From JBGPTK01 sp963797765 (GTDB lineage Bacteria; Acidobacteriota; Terriglobia; Acidiferrales; UBA7541), in contig CAWCQU010000004.1 in assembly GCA_963797765.1 (NCBI GenBank), positions 434,001-498,000 of the forward strand: a stretch of 64,000 bases of DNA. The letters are read 5' to 3'. A program made the translations under genes and the position numbers. Below are positions 34,562 through 43,148 of this stretch, piece by piece; positions within the stretch are counted from its first letter, which is position 1, and every line of letters begins with the position of its first letter. The notes below the pieces were generated by a model. That model saw only the letters and a program-made list of their open reading frames with translations, did no database searches and had not been told where the DNA came from.

Positions 34562-35188
34562 ATGAACATGTTTCGCGCAGCCGTGATATCGGAGCGACGG
34601 CTTCACTCGCGCGCCCAGATCGAATTGCCGGTGCGATTGCGGTGGCTCACCCCGTTCGGCTACCGGTTCGCAATCAGCCAGACGATTGATGTTTCCCGCG
34701 CTGGCTTGCTTCTTGCGCTTCCGGAGCCGTGTGATCTTGGCGCTCGCGTTTGGGTAGCCATGCCGTTCGATCCCGCCGAAACGGCGGCACAGCCGGAAAC
34801 TCCCGCTCGCATAGTCCGTTCGGAATTGATTTCTTCGACGAGATATCGAGTGGCGCTCGAATTTAAATCGCCAGCTCATTCGACGCAGCGCGGAGTTAAG
34901 CTCGAGCGCCGCAAAAGCGCGCGGGTTTTGCTCGCCTTGCCGGTGACCGTCCGTCCAGCCAACACGCCGTGGCCGGAGGAGACGATGACCACGGATATCT
35001 CAGACGGCGGCCTGCGCTTCGAGACAGCGCGCTTCTATACCGCGGGCGAATCCGTGCTCATCCAATCGCATCATGGCATCCAGGCTCGCAGGGGTGAAAT
35101 CGCGGCGCATGTGGTGCGAATTGAAGCGGGCGCGGGCGAAACCGAACAGCGCGCTGCCGTCCAATGGATTGAGTTGCGGGATTCGTAG
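34562..35188 (+). CDS. Tandem PilZ-domain protein
   Basis: This 208-aa protein has two PilZ-like halves. Domain 1 (about 10-105) starts SERRLHSRAQIELPVRLRW with D-V-S-R-A-G near 42. Domain 2 (about 113-205) starts LERRKSARVLLALPVTVRP with D-I-S-D-G-G near 143. Each half keeps the arginine-rich loop and the D-x-S-x-x-G motif expected for c-di-GMP binding. The start is the ATG at 34562, after AGGA. The alpha/beta hydrolase gene follows after 47 bp. The output target is unknown. Confidence 0.8.
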   Translation: MNMFRAAVISERRLHSRAQIELPVRLRWLTPFGYRFAISQTIDVSRAGLLLALPEPCDLGARVWVAMPFDPAETAAQPETPARIVRSELISSTRYRVALEFKSPAHSTQRGVKLERRKSARVLLALPVTVRPANTPWPEETMTTDISDGGLRFETARFYTAGESVLIQSHHGIQARRGEIAAHVVRIEAGAGETEQRAAVQWIELRDS

Positions 35189-35235
35189 CTTCGATTTCCT
35201 GAGAGGAGCAGGACGTCAATTTTAACGAGGAAACG

Positions 35236-35910
35236 ATGGCTGACGTTTTCCATCGCACGGTGAATCTGAACGGCTCAGCCGGGAGGCTGGAGGGGCTGCT
35301 GTGGACTTCACGTCTGGATAATCCATCCGTTGTCGCGGTGGTCTGCCATCCGCATCCCCTGTTCGGCGGGACGATGCACAATAAAGTTGTGTACCAAGCG
35401 GCGAAAACCCTGCACCGGCGCGGAATGGCGGTGCTGCGATTTGATTTTCGCGGCGTGGGATTGAGCGAAGGCGCTCACGACAAAGGACGCGGCGAAGCGG
35501 ACGACGTTCGAGCGGCACTCGATTACCTCGCGGCGGAATTTCCATCGCGGCCGGTTCTGCTGGCGGGATTCAGTTTCGGCGCGTGGGTGGGATTGCGGGT
35601 GGGCTGCCAAGATTCGCGGGTGACGGATTTAGTGGGACTGGGAATTCCTGTAAACGATTCCGATTTCTCCTATCTGCACGATTGCGCCAAGCCGAAACTT
35701 TTTCTGATCGGAGGGCGCGACCAGTTTGCCTCGCGGAATCGCGCCGAAAAACTTTTCTTGCAACTTCCCGAGCCGAAGAAACTTTTCTTCGTGAATGACG
35801 CGGACCATTTCTTCAAAGATCATCTTCCGGAAATGGCCGCTGCGCTCGATTCCTGGCTCGCCGGGCGCTATCCGGACTTGAAGGCGCTCGCGCCGGAACA
35901 CGGCGGCTGA
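35236..35910 (+). CDS. Alpha/beta hydrolase
   Basis: This 224-aa soluble serine hydrolase has a nucleophile elbow GFSFGAW (G-x-S-x-G) near residue 117, an oxyanion region CHPHPLFGGTMHNKV, the acid region LFLIGGRDQFA, and a likely catalytic His in NDADHFFKDH. The HPHP-x-x-G-G-x-M pattern is typical of a family of small bacterial hydrolases of unknown substrate. AGGAAACG precedes the ATG. It is the likely second gene of a unit with the tandem PilZ protein. Confidence 0.9.
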   Translation: MADVFHRTVNLNGSAGRLEGLLWTSRLDNPSVVAVVCHPHPLFGGTMHNKVVYQAAKTLHRRGMAVLRFDFRGVGLSEGAHDKGRGEADDVRAALDYLAAEFPSRPVLLAGFSFGAWVGLRVGCQDSRVTDLVGLGIPVNDSDFSYLHDCAKPKLFLIGGRDQFASRNRAEKLFLQLPEPKKLFFVNDADHFFKDHLPEMAAALDSWLAGRYPDLKALAPEHGG

Positions 35911-35937
35911 TCTGATTTCACGCCAGCGATGTCACGC

Positions 35938-36771
35938 TCAGCGTCCCGCCTCGAACAATTTTAGAAATTGATCGCGCGGCGCCGGTTCGACGGCGGCGAG
36001 CGCAAGATTCGCGAGCACGTGCTCCGGTTTGCTCATGCCCACAAGAACCGTGGTAATTCCCGGAGCCGAACGCGCGAACTGCAAAGCGCGTTCACGATCA
36101 TTCGCCAGCCCCAACGCTTCGGCGACAAACGGCGGCAGGCCTTTCGCCAGCTGACCCTGCAGTAACGCAGCGCTGGTGACCAGCGTGATTCCCAGCGGCC
36201 GCGCCGCCTGCACCATGGAAACCTGCCGTTCGCCAACCTTCTGATTCGGGCGGGTGAGCGCTTCGTGCATCGCCAGGTTGAACGGCAACTGCACGAAACG
36301 AAAATGATGCGCATCGCCGCCTGCCTCGCGCGCCAGCCCCAGCATTTCCTCGAGCGAAAGATAATCCTGCGCGGATTGGTCCTGCCGGAACGCGTTCCAG
36401 GTGGCCAGGCCGTACATGCGAATCTTTCCGGCGTTCACGGCCAGTTCCAGGAACTGAAATGCGGCGCGGACGCGGCCATGGAAATCGTCGCGCGAAATTT
36501 CGCCCAATTGGGTTTCGGGATTGTGCAGGTACAAAACATCGATGCATTCGACGCCCAGATTTTTCAGGCTGCGCTCGATTTGATTTTCCAGAAAGCCCGG
36601 CGCCAGGCAATGGCAGCCTGCGGCCACTTCGTCGGTGTGAAAAATCCCGCGCTCCACGTATTCGCTTGTGAAATAGGGCAGCGGATCGGCCGGCATTTCG
36701 CCATCCGCGGTGAGAAATCCCGCCTTCGTGCACAAAATGATTTCATCGCGCGAGAATCCGGCGGCGAGCAA
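35938..36771 (-). CDS. Aldo/keto reductase, C-terminal part (frameshifted)
   Basis: This frame (277 aa from the first internal ATG) carries the barrel of an NADP-dependent aldo/keto reductase: catalytic Lys region IILCTKAGFLTADG, His region DVLYLHNPETQLG, cofactor region PGITTVLVGMSKPEHV. The N-terminal barrel strand with catalytic Asp/Tyr (LIDTAINYRLQRSER) is encoded upstream in another frame (36772-37073). Adding one base near 36774-36777 joins them as ALRQLLAAGFSRDE and gives a protein of about 378 aa. The substrate is unknown. Confidence 0.85.
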   Translation of the reverse strand: MLAAGFSRDEIILCTKAGFLTADGEMPADPLPYFTSEYVERGIFHTDEVAAGCHCLAPGFLENQIERSLKNLGVECIDVLYLHNPETQLGEISRDDFHGRVRAAFQFLELAVNAGKIRMYGLATWNAFRQDQSAQDYLSLEEMLGLAREAGGDAHHFRFVQLPFNLAMHEALTRPNQKVGERQVSMVQAARPLGITLVTSAALLQGQLAKGLPPFVAEALGLANDRERALQFARSAPGITTVLVGMSKPEHVLANLALAAVEPAPRDQFLKLFEAGR

Positions 36772-37073
36772 TTGCGAAGCGCCGCGCCGACGGATCGCTC
36801 GCTGCGCTGCAGCCGGTAATTGATCGCCGTATCGATTAAATTCGCGCTGTTTTCGACCGCCGCGATCACGGCCTCGGTGTAGCCCTGATCGGTTGCAGCA
36901 TCCGGCTCGCCGAGGTAAGTGCCGATTCCGATGGAAGAGGTCTTCAATCCATTTTGTTCGCGGAAATGTCCGGCAGCGGCCTTGGCACCTATGCGCTCGA
37001 CGTAGCGGCGCGTTCCTTCGGGCGTTGCATAACCCGGAATCGAAGCAGCAGGCGATGAGGCTGGTGATGGCAT
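36772..37073 (-). CDS. Aldo/keto reductase, N-terminal part (frameshifted)
   Basis: From the ATG at 37073 this frame encodes a family N terminus with SSIGIGTYLGEPDA and the catalytic Asp and Tyr in DTAINYRLQ. It remains sensible up to VGAALR, after which it diverges from the family. The barrel continues one frame away from 36771 downward. A missing C after CTTCGC on the minus strand restores a single reading frame. Confidence 0.8.
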
Positions 37074-37126
37074 GGATCCTCAGTGGCGCGAAACCCCACG
37101 CACAAACCGGGCAGTATAGCAGATGC

Positions 37127-38311
37127 TCATGGTGCGGCGGCCTCCGCGGGCGGGTTCAAAACGCGGGAGCAGGCGCGAATGATGCGCCGGTAAGGCCAAT
37201 CGCGCGCGTGGAAAAATATTTCGCCCTGGCGCGGCTTCGAATAAAACCAGCGCGTCAGCAGGGCAAGATGTTCGCCCAGAACTCCCGGGTCCTTTCGCAC
37301 CATGGAATCTCCATTTTCTTTTTCAACGTGTTCGGCAGATTCAGAAACTGAATCGATCGCGGCTGGCGGCTCCAATTTCGCGCGCAAGATTTCTTCCATG
37401 GAACGCGGCTGGCTGGAAAGTTCGCCGAAACGAAGCGCAAATGGCTCGGCAATAATTCCGGCGCGAATCACGAAAACGGCGATGGCATTTTCTTCGGCGG
37501 ACTTTTGCAGTATTACCGCGTCGAGTTCGTCCACGCGGCGGGCCAGTTCCGGGAATCCTTTCAAAACAGTTTCGGCCTTTTCGATTTTTTTGTGCAACGC
37601 CGCGGCGCGTTCAAAATCGAGCGCGGTGCTGGCGGCTTCGCGCTCTCGTTCCATTTCGTCCGTCAGCGCCAGACCACTGGTCGAGAGGGTGACGAGGACC
37701 CGCGAGACTTCCGCGTCATATTCTTCTTTCGAGCAGCCCGCGAAGCAGGGGGCCAGGCACATTTTCATCTCGGAATAAATGCAGCCTGGATACGCGGGAT
37801 CACGGCGGATTTTGATCTGGCAGCGGCGGATTTTGAAGAGATTCAGAAATTCGTCGGCGAAGGATTCCGCGAATTTGCGATTGGGAAACGGGCCGAAGTA
37901 ACTGCCGCCATCGGCGGAAATTCGGCGCGTGACGTAGCAGCGCGGATAGGCGTTTTTCATATTTACTTTCAGCAGCGCGGGGGGACGGACGCGCAGCCAA
38001 TCGCGATATTTTCGCGGGAAGAGCCAGCGTGCGTGTGCGTAGAGGACGAGGGATTGTTCGAGTTTCGATCCGACGATGCGGTAGCGAATTTTCGCGGCGA
38101 TTGCGCGCAGGTTGAGGCGCTTGCTTGCGGGATCGGGCGGACGCAAAATCCGCTCGGCGGCACGGCGCAGATCGGCTGTGCGGGCGAGATATGGTTCGGC
38201 GCCTTCGGCGCTTGATTCGACGAGGAAGACTGCAGGGCGCGCGGGCAATGCCGCGAAGAATTCTTCTTCGCGCGCAGCGTCGAATTCCTGTTCGCAATCA
38301 AGCGGTAGCAT
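37127..38311 (-). CDS. UvrC-like protein lacking the C-terminal endonuclease domain
   Basis: This 394-aa protein is related to the N-terminal half of UvrC. The N terminus (about 25-100) is a degenerate GIY-YIG-like segment (PAVFLVESSA; PYLARTADLRRAAERIL). A central block (YFGPFPNRKFAESFADEFLN) leads into a UvrC-type Cys cluster, C-I-Y-S-E-M-K-M-C-L-A-P-C, and a UVR motif (ALDFERAAALHKKIEKAE). The RNase-H-like and (HhH)2 domains of UvrC are absent, so double incision is not expected. The start is the ATG at 38311 or a TTG at 38332. It may be a Cho-like or regulatory paralogue; the role is not established. Confidence 0.75.
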   Translation of the reverse strand: MLPLDCEQEFDAAREEEFFAALPARPAVFLVESSAEGAEPYLARTADLRRAAERILRPPDPASKRLNLRAIAAKIRYRIVGSKLEQSLVLYAHARWLFPRKYRDWLRVRPPALLKVNMKNAYPRCYVTRRISADGGSYFGPFPNRKFAESFADEFLNLFKIRRCQIKIRRDPAYPGCIYSEMKMCLAPCFAGCSKEEYDAEVSRVLVTLSTSGLALTDEMEREREAASTALDFERAAALHKKIEKAETVLKGFPELARRVDELDAVILQKSAEENAIAVFVIRAGIIAEPFALRFGELSSQPRSMEEILRAKLEPPAAIDSVSESAEHVEKENGDSMVRKDPGVLGEHLALLTRWFYSKPRQGEIFFHARDWPYRRIIRACSRVLNPPAEAAAP

Positions 38312-38350
38312 CTCCCTTCTCTTAAAGCCCAACTCTTAAACGCAATTTCA

Positions 38351-38383
38351 TGCCGGAACTGAAGCTCCGACCTCCTAAAAACC
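38351..38383. repeat. Dispersed hairpin repeat A (TGCCGGAACTGAAGCTCCGA), copy 1
   Basis: Consensus on the plus strand is TGYCGGARCTNAAGCTCCGA followed by CCYCCTAARAACC. Other copies are at 44693-44725 and 50741-50806. All three lie just downstream of minus-strand stop codons (here the acyl-CoA dehydrogenase). Confidence 0.75.
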
Positions 38384-38399
38384 ATTTGTGAGATAGCTT

Positions 38400-39545
38400 C
38401 TAATAACTTTTCAAAACCCAGGAAGCGATGACCAGGCGCTGAATTTCGCTGGTGCCTTCATAAATTTCGGTGATGCGCGCGTCGCGATAATTTCGCTCGA
38501 CCGGATATTCCTGGCTGTAACCGTTGCCGCCGTGGATTTGAATGGCTTTGTGAGTGACGCGCGTGGACATTTCGCTGGCGAAAAGTTTCGCGCTGGCGGC
38601 TTCCATAGTGAAGCGCGCGCCGGCATCCTGTTTCCAGGCCGCTTTGCGAGCCAGCAGGCGGGCCGCTTCAATTTCAGTGGACATATCGGCGAGCATGAAT
38701 TGAATGGCTTGAAAATCGAAGATGGGATGGCCGAAGGCTTGGCGTTCCTGCGAATATTTCAATGCCGCTTCGAACGCGCCTTGAGCGATGCCGATAGCCT
38801 GCGAAGCGATACCGACGCGCCCGCCATCGAGAGTTGACAACGCGACTTTGTAGCCTTCGCCTTCGTTGCCGATTCGATTTGTAGCGGGAACTTCGCAATC
38901 GTTGAAGACAAGCTCGGTGCAGGCGCTGGCGTGAATGCCAAGTTTCTTTTCTTCTTTTCCGACAGCGAATCCCGGCGTACCTTTTTCCACCACCAACGCC
39001 GTGATTCCTTTCTCTCCTTTTTCGGGATGCGTGTTCACGTAGACGATGGCGGCATCGGCAGCTCCGCCGTTGGTGATCCAGGCTTTTGTGCCGTTGATTA
39101 CGTAGCGATCGCCTTTGAGAACGGCCTTGGTGCGGAGCGCGGCGGCGTTCGATCCAGCTTGCGGTTCGGTGAGCGCGTAGCATCCGATTTTTTCGCCGCG
39201 CGCGTAGGGCAGCAGAAATTTCTCTTTTTGCTCGGCGGTGCCGAAGCGATGGATCGGATCGCAGTACAGTGAATTCTGCACCGAAAGAATGACTGAGGTG
39301 GAAGCACAGACGCGGGCGATTTCTTCAATGACGATGGTGTAGCTGATGTGGTCCATTCCCGCGCCGCCTTCTTCTTCGGGGAACGGCACGCCGGTCAGGC
39401 CGAGTTCGGCGGCTTTGTGGAAAAGGTCAAAGGGGAAATGGCCTTTTTCGTCAAGCTCGCGCGCGCGCGGCTTTACTTCGGCTTCAGCGAACTCGCGGAC
39501 GCTGCGCTGGAGGAGTTGCTGTTCTTCGGTAAGGTCGAGATTCAA
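38400..39545 (-). CDS. Acyl-CoA dehydrogenase
   Basis: This FAD enzyme catalyses alpha,beta-dehydrogenation of acyl-CoA in fatty-acid or amino-acid catabolism. I place the start at a TTG (39545) with AAGGAG 7 nt upstream, giving MNLDLTEEQQLLQRSVREFA, the classic short-chain family start; upstream in-frame starts lack this. FAD/substrate motifs are CYALTEPQAGSNAAALRTKA and WITNGGAADA. The catalytic base is the Glu of IYEGTSEIQRLVIA. At 381 aa it matches butyryl-CoA/short-chain dehydrogenases. No ETF genes are nearby. Confidence 0.94.
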   Translation of the reverse strand: MNLDLTEEQQLLQRSVREFAEAEVKPRARELDEKGHFPFDLFHKAAELGLTGVPFPEEEGGAGMDHISYTIVIEEIARVCASTSVILSVQNSLYCDPIHRFGTAEQKEKFLLPYARGEKIGCYALTEPQAGSNAAALRTKAVLKGDRYVINGTKAWITNGGAADAAIVYVNTHPEKGEKGITALVVEKGTPGFAVGKEEKKLGIHASACTELVFNDCEVPATNRIGNEGEGYKVALSTLDGGRVGIASQAIGIAQGAFEAALKYSQERQAFGHPIFDFQAIQFMLADMSTEIEAARLLARKAAWKQDAGARFTMEAASAKLFASEMSTRVTHKAIQIHGGNGYSQEYPVERNYRDARITEIYEGTSEIQRLVIASWVLKSY

Positions 39546-40323
39546 TTTATAGCTCCTTCCATTTGAGTGCTGGAGGGTGCGAGAGCGGAATTTTGATGGA
39601 GGTCGGAGCAAAAAACGGGAGTCGAAAAAGGCTCTCGAAAACAGACGATATAGGAGCGATTAGAAAACTGTATCTCGTTGAATTTTCGGATAGTTGCGGC
39701 TGTGCGACAGTGGTTGCTTCTGGCGATTAGCCAGGCGATTAGAAATGGGCGGCTTCGCATGTGATTGACCCGGGAAACTTCACTCGCAGAATGCATCCCA
39801 TGATGGCTGCGTCGCGACTTAGCTTCCGCATTACTGGAAGCATATTCCGGAAAAGAAACGCCGCAGAATCCCAGAGAGCCACTGTTGGTAAGGTGAAACG
39901 GACTGTGGAAACTCTCTGTTTTTTGACCGTTCGGAATCTCCGCAGCAGGATTCTTTGCAAAGAAGATATTTTCGTTGATCGTATCAAACGCCGCAAACAT
40001 ATAACGGCAAGGGGGTTTATGGCCTTTTTGAGAGATATCAGTGCAAATCCCCCGGCCGTTTTTCGCAGCTGCTGTTGGCGCCGCAAGCATGAAACCTTCT
40101 CCAAATTCCCAACATAACAGTGTACCACGCGAGTGCAAGCGACACGGTTTCACGGACGCTACGCGAGCAGGCTTCTCCGCCCCCTGGGCGGCGCAGCCGG
40201 ACGCAGCCATTTTGGTTGTTTCACCGGCGATTTATAGAGACGAAACTGGTTCGCGAATTGTGGCTCGGTTGACAGGAAGCAGCAGAAAATTGAAGTTGTG
40301 ATGCAAGCACGGGAGAATTCGAG
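39546..40323. other. Long intergenic region without a convincing gene
   Basis: About 780 bp separate the acyl-CoA dehydrogenase start from the GNAT gene. A 222-codon minus-strand frame (39542-40210) crosses most of it but is Ser/Arg/Asn-rich with mixed Cys and His and no domain, and it overlaps the dehydrogenase start, so I do not call it. I see no tRNA, terminator or repeat. It may be a decayed gene plus promoters. Confidence 0.5.
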
Positions 40324-40824
40324 ATGAATGTGGAATTGGTGATTGCTGCGGCTACTGATGAGGAGCGTGAGTGGGCAGCGCGCTTGATGGCGGGAACTGA
40401 TCCGTGGATCCGGTTGGGGAGGGATTTGGAGCGGTGCCGAGTGGTTTGCAATGACCGCGAGGATTTATTGTACATCGCACATTTGAAGGATGAGGCTTGC
40501 GGGTTTTTGTTGATGCGGAGGCGCGGGGTGGCGGGGGCTCCTTATATTGTTTCGCTGGCTGTGCGAGAGGATTTGCGGGGGACGGGAGTGGGATCGAGGA
40601 TGCTGGAATTTGCGGAGGATTTTTTTCGGGGGGAGTCGCGGAATATTTTTATTTGCGTGTCTTCGTTCAATGGGAGGGCGCGGGAGTTGTATGAGCGATT
40701 GGGATATTTAGTGGTGGGGGAGTTTAAGGATTACATTGTTGACGGGGAGTCGGAGTTTTTGTTGTGGAAAGGGCTTTACCGCAGAGACGCTGAGGGCGCG
40801 GACGGAAGGAGAACGGGAAGATGA
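40324..40824 (+). CDS. GNAT-family N-acetyltransferase
   Basis: This 166-aa acetyltransferase has the acetyl-CoA motif A in AVREDLRGTGVGSRMLEFAE (R-G-x-G-x-G) near residues 80-100 and a C-terminal SSFNGRARELYERLGYLVVG typical of the fold. The substrate is unknown. The last about 15 residues (YRRDAEGADGRRTGR) are encoded by a dispersed repeat (40775-40811), so the natural C terminus was probably shorter. Base composition is more G-rich on this strand than in the neighbours. The ATG at 40324 follows GGGAG. Confidence 0.85.
   Translation: MNVELVIAAATDEEREWAARLMAGTDPWIRLGRDLERCRVVCNDREDLLYIAHLKDEACGFLLMRRRGVAGAPYIVSLAVREDLRGTGVGSRMLEFAEDFFRGESRNIFICVSSFNGRARELYERLGYLVVGEFKDYIVDGESEFLLWKGLYRRDAEGADGRRTGR
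40775..40811. repeat. Dispersed repeat D (TTTACCGCAGAGACGC), copy 1
   Basis: TTTACCGCAGAGACGC, then GAG and a GACGGA block, recurs at 43503-43537 with few changes. Here it encodes the GNAT C-terminal tail. Confidence 0.65.
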
Positions 40825-40965
40825 TTCGGGGGGGGCGGAAGAAAAAAAAGAAAGAAAGAAAAGGAACCGGAGAGATTCTTCGGGCCGGTCTTCGGCCCTC
40901 AAAATGACAATGGTGGGATTTTTGCGGGATGCCATTAAGGCTGGGAGTGCCCTTGAGATTGGAGT

Positions 40966-40995
40966 AGGTGGGACAGCCTAAAGGCCGTCCCCACT
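40966..40995. repeat. Intergenic hairpin (GGGACAGCCTAAAGGCCGTCC)
   Basis: GTGGGACAGCCT and its near complement AGGCCGTCCCCAC form a stem with few mismatches. It lies next to the terminator of the SPFH gene and resembles the other intergenic hairpin elements in this window, though only one copy is seen. Confidence 0.45.
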
Positions 40996-41004
40996 AAAAA
41001 CTTG

Positions 41005-41038
41005 GAGCCTCGCCTGCCGGCATCGGCGGGCGAGGCTC
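41005..41038 (-). terminator. Intrinsic terminator of the SPFH-domain gene
   Basis: GAGCCTCGCCTGCCG (41005-41019) pairs with CGGCGGGCGAGGCTC (41024-41038) with one mismatch around a GCAT loop. On the minus strand a T-run (CCAAGTTTTTAG) follows directly. It begins right at the stop codon of the upstream gene. Confidence 0.8.
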
Positions 41039-41039
41039 T

Positions 41040-43148
41040 TTAGGTGAGTGGCCGCGGAGATTGGTTAATCGCGGGGTGGTAGGATATTTGCTGGTTTAAT
41101 TTTGTCGGCCTCGTTTGTGGCCGCGGTTGCTGTTGGTGATGGTTCGGGCTTGGCGGCTGCGCCGCTGCTGCCCGGATGGTGGGTGCGCTGCCATTACCGC
41201 CACCGTTGTTTAGGAAGCGCATGGCGGCGGAGGCCAGGCCGTCGAGTGCGCCGCCGCTGCCCGAGCTGGTCACCAGGATGTCTGGGACGAACTTGGCACG
41301 GCCTTCGGCTAACGCTGATACTACGTTTACGATGGCTGTGGCGTTGGAGCCCAGTGCTTCGACCTGGGCTCGGTAGCCGCGGGCGCGAGCGAGGCCGATC
41401 GCCTCGACTTCGGCTCCACGGGCCGTGCCGGTCTGGCGGATGAATTCGGCTTCGCCAGCAGCTTCGGCGGTGCGGGCGTCGGCGTTATTTCTTTTGATGT
41501 CGATGCCGACTTTGGAACGGGCCAGATCGGCTTGCATATCGGCTGTGCCCTTGGCGCGCTCCATTTCGATGCGTTCATCCTGCGAGGCTCGTTGTTTGCG
41601 GAACGTTTCGATTTCCTGATTGGCGATTTCGCGGTGGGTCAGAACGATGACCATGTCCTCCGGCAGGATCACGTCCTGAATGTAAACGCCCTTGGTTTCC
41701 ACCTGATATTGCTCAAGCTGCTGCCGGATGTGGGAGAAAGCATCCTCCTGCACCTGGCGGCGCGTCTCGATGAAGCGAATCGCGGGCATGCTTTGCAAGG
41801 TGTCGCGGAAATGATTGCCGACGGCGGCCTGCAAGACTTCGTTGACCAGGTTCTTCATGGTGCCGACCATCGAAATAACGCGCGGCGCCTTGGTATCGGG
41901 CACATGGATCTGCACCTGCAAATCGATCTTGAAGACGAATCCCTCCTTGCTCTTGGCGACGATTTGCTGCAGTTGCTTATCGAGATTATGCGCTTCGGAA
42001 ACCGCGTCGGCCCAGTTCAGATTCAGGATCGCGGTCGGCACGATTTCCGGCTCGTAACAGCGCGGGTTGAGTGGATACTTCCCGGTGCGCAGCGGTTCCT
42101 GCCAGATGCCGCGGTGTCCGGGATGAACCAGCGAGCCATATTTGAAATCGGTTCCTGAAGTATCCTCCGTGGGCAGGCCAACGTAAGCCTTGATCACGGC
42201 AACTTCGCCTTGATTGACGACGAGCATCGGAACGAGTTCGACGCTGACGAGAAACGGATTCAAGGCGTAGGCGCCGTAGAGCAACGGATCGTGCTGCAAA
42301 CCAATGCGGCCGCCGTTATCCAGGAAGGCCTGGAAATCCTGGTAATTGTTGTGGAGATGATTTTTGTTTCCGAGCAAGCGCTCGATCACTTCGGCGTCGC
42401 CGGCTTTTTTGCTTTCCATTTCGGAAACGTCAGCGAAACCGCCGAGACGGCTGGCGATGTCTCCCGAAGGCAGAGGGTCGCCTTCGTAAGTGGTGACGAT
42501 GCCGATGGAGTCGAAGGTGAGACTGTCCTTGGCCACGCGCGGCTGAGGCTCGATGCGCTTCAATTCCAGCTGATCGGGACGAAGGCCGAGCGCCTCGGGA
42601 GTAAGGCGAGTGGTCCTGCCCATCTTGGCGCGTAATTCGGGAGAGACGGGGAGGCCGTAAACCTGGCTGCGGGTGATGACCATAAATCCCACCGGATGAA
42701 TCGGAACCAGAGTTCCGGGAGGAAGCACGGGCCGCTGCACACCTTTTTGGCCGCCCAGCTGAACGAAGCTGCGCAGGTTGGAGAAATTAGCGAATTCCTT
42801 GCGATAGACAGCGGACTTCGCGCCGATCGGAAGGGACTGGCCGACCTGGGCGATGACCACTCCGATTTCGCCGGCGGGGATTTGCACCCAGGGATATTTT
42901 TCGACGGAATAGGTGTAGCACAACTTCCAACGCAGTCCGGGCATTAGAAGATCGGCCTGGTAGCCGGGCTCTCCATCGAAAGCGATGGGATTATCCTTCG
43001 AGAGCTTCTTCCACGAGAATCGCTTGGTGACTAGGCCCACTTCCGTGGGGCCGATTCTGTGGATGGAAGCGAGGATCGTGTAAAGAAACACGAACAACAC
43101 CACAACCGCGAGCAACGTGATGGAACTGAACAGTGTGTCGCTAAACAT
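41040..43148 (-). CDS. SPFH/Band 7 (flotillin-like) membrane protein
   Basis: This is a membrane-anchored SPFH protein of about 702 aa. The start is the ATG at 43148 (MFSDTLFSSITLLAVVVLFV) with GGAG upstream; one TM helix follows at once. A long extracytoplasmic or lateral region precedes the SPFH core (about 355-540, with SMVGTMKNLVNEVLQAAVGN and GVYIQDVILPEDMVIVLTHR). A flotillin-type helical stretch follows (QASQDERIEMERAKGTADMQ; AEAAGEAEFIRQTGTARGAE). The last 45 residues are His/Gln/Pro-rich and unlike the family. One missing base near 41130-41145 would instead give KPEPSPTATAATNEADKIKP and a stop at 41065. The role is likely membrane-microdomain organisation. Confidence 0.85.
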   Translation of the reverse strand: MFSDTLFSSITLLAVVVLFVFLYTILASIHRIGPTEVGLVTKRFSWKKLSKDNPIAFDGEPGYQADLLMPGLRWKLCYTYSVEKYPWVQIPAGEIGVVIAQVGQSLPIGAKSAVYRKEFANFSNLRSFVQLGGQKGVQRPVLPPGTLVPIHPVGFMVITRSQVYGLPVSPELRAKMGRTTRLTPEALGLRPDQLELKRIEPQPRVAKDSLTFDSIGIVTTYEGDPLPSGDIASRLGGFADVSEMESKKAGDAEVIERLLGNKNHLHNNYQDFQAFLDNGGRIGLQHDPLLYGAYALNPFLVSVELVPMLVVNQGEVAVIKAYVGLPTEDTSGTDFKYGSLVHPGHRGIWQEPLRTGKYPLNPRCYEPEIVPTAILNLNWADAVSEAHNLDKQLQQIVAKSKEGFVFKIDLQVQIHVPDTKAPRVISMVGTMKNLVNEVLQAAVGNHFRDTLQSMPAIRFIETRRQVQEDAFSHIRQQLEQYQVETKGVYIQDVILPEDMVIVLTHREIANQEIETFRKQRASQDERIEMERAKGTADMQADLARSKVGIDIKRNNADARTAEAAGEAEFIRQTGTARGAEVEAIGLARARGYRAQVEALGSNATAIVNVVSALAEGRAKFVPDILVTSSGSGGALDGLASAAMRFLNNGGGNGSAPTIRAAAAQPPSPNHHQQQPRPQTRPTKLNQQISYHPAINQSPRPLT

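Noticed and set aside
39542..40210. 222-codon minus-strand frame between acyl-CoA dehydrogenase and GNAT
   Set aside because: Low-complexity mixed composition, no ribosome site or domain, and it overlaps the well-supported dehydrogenase start.
40966..41038. Possible CRISPR or riboswitch from clustered hairpins
   Set aside because: No regular repeat-spacer pattern; the second hairpin is an ordinary terminator and the first a single dispersed-type element.
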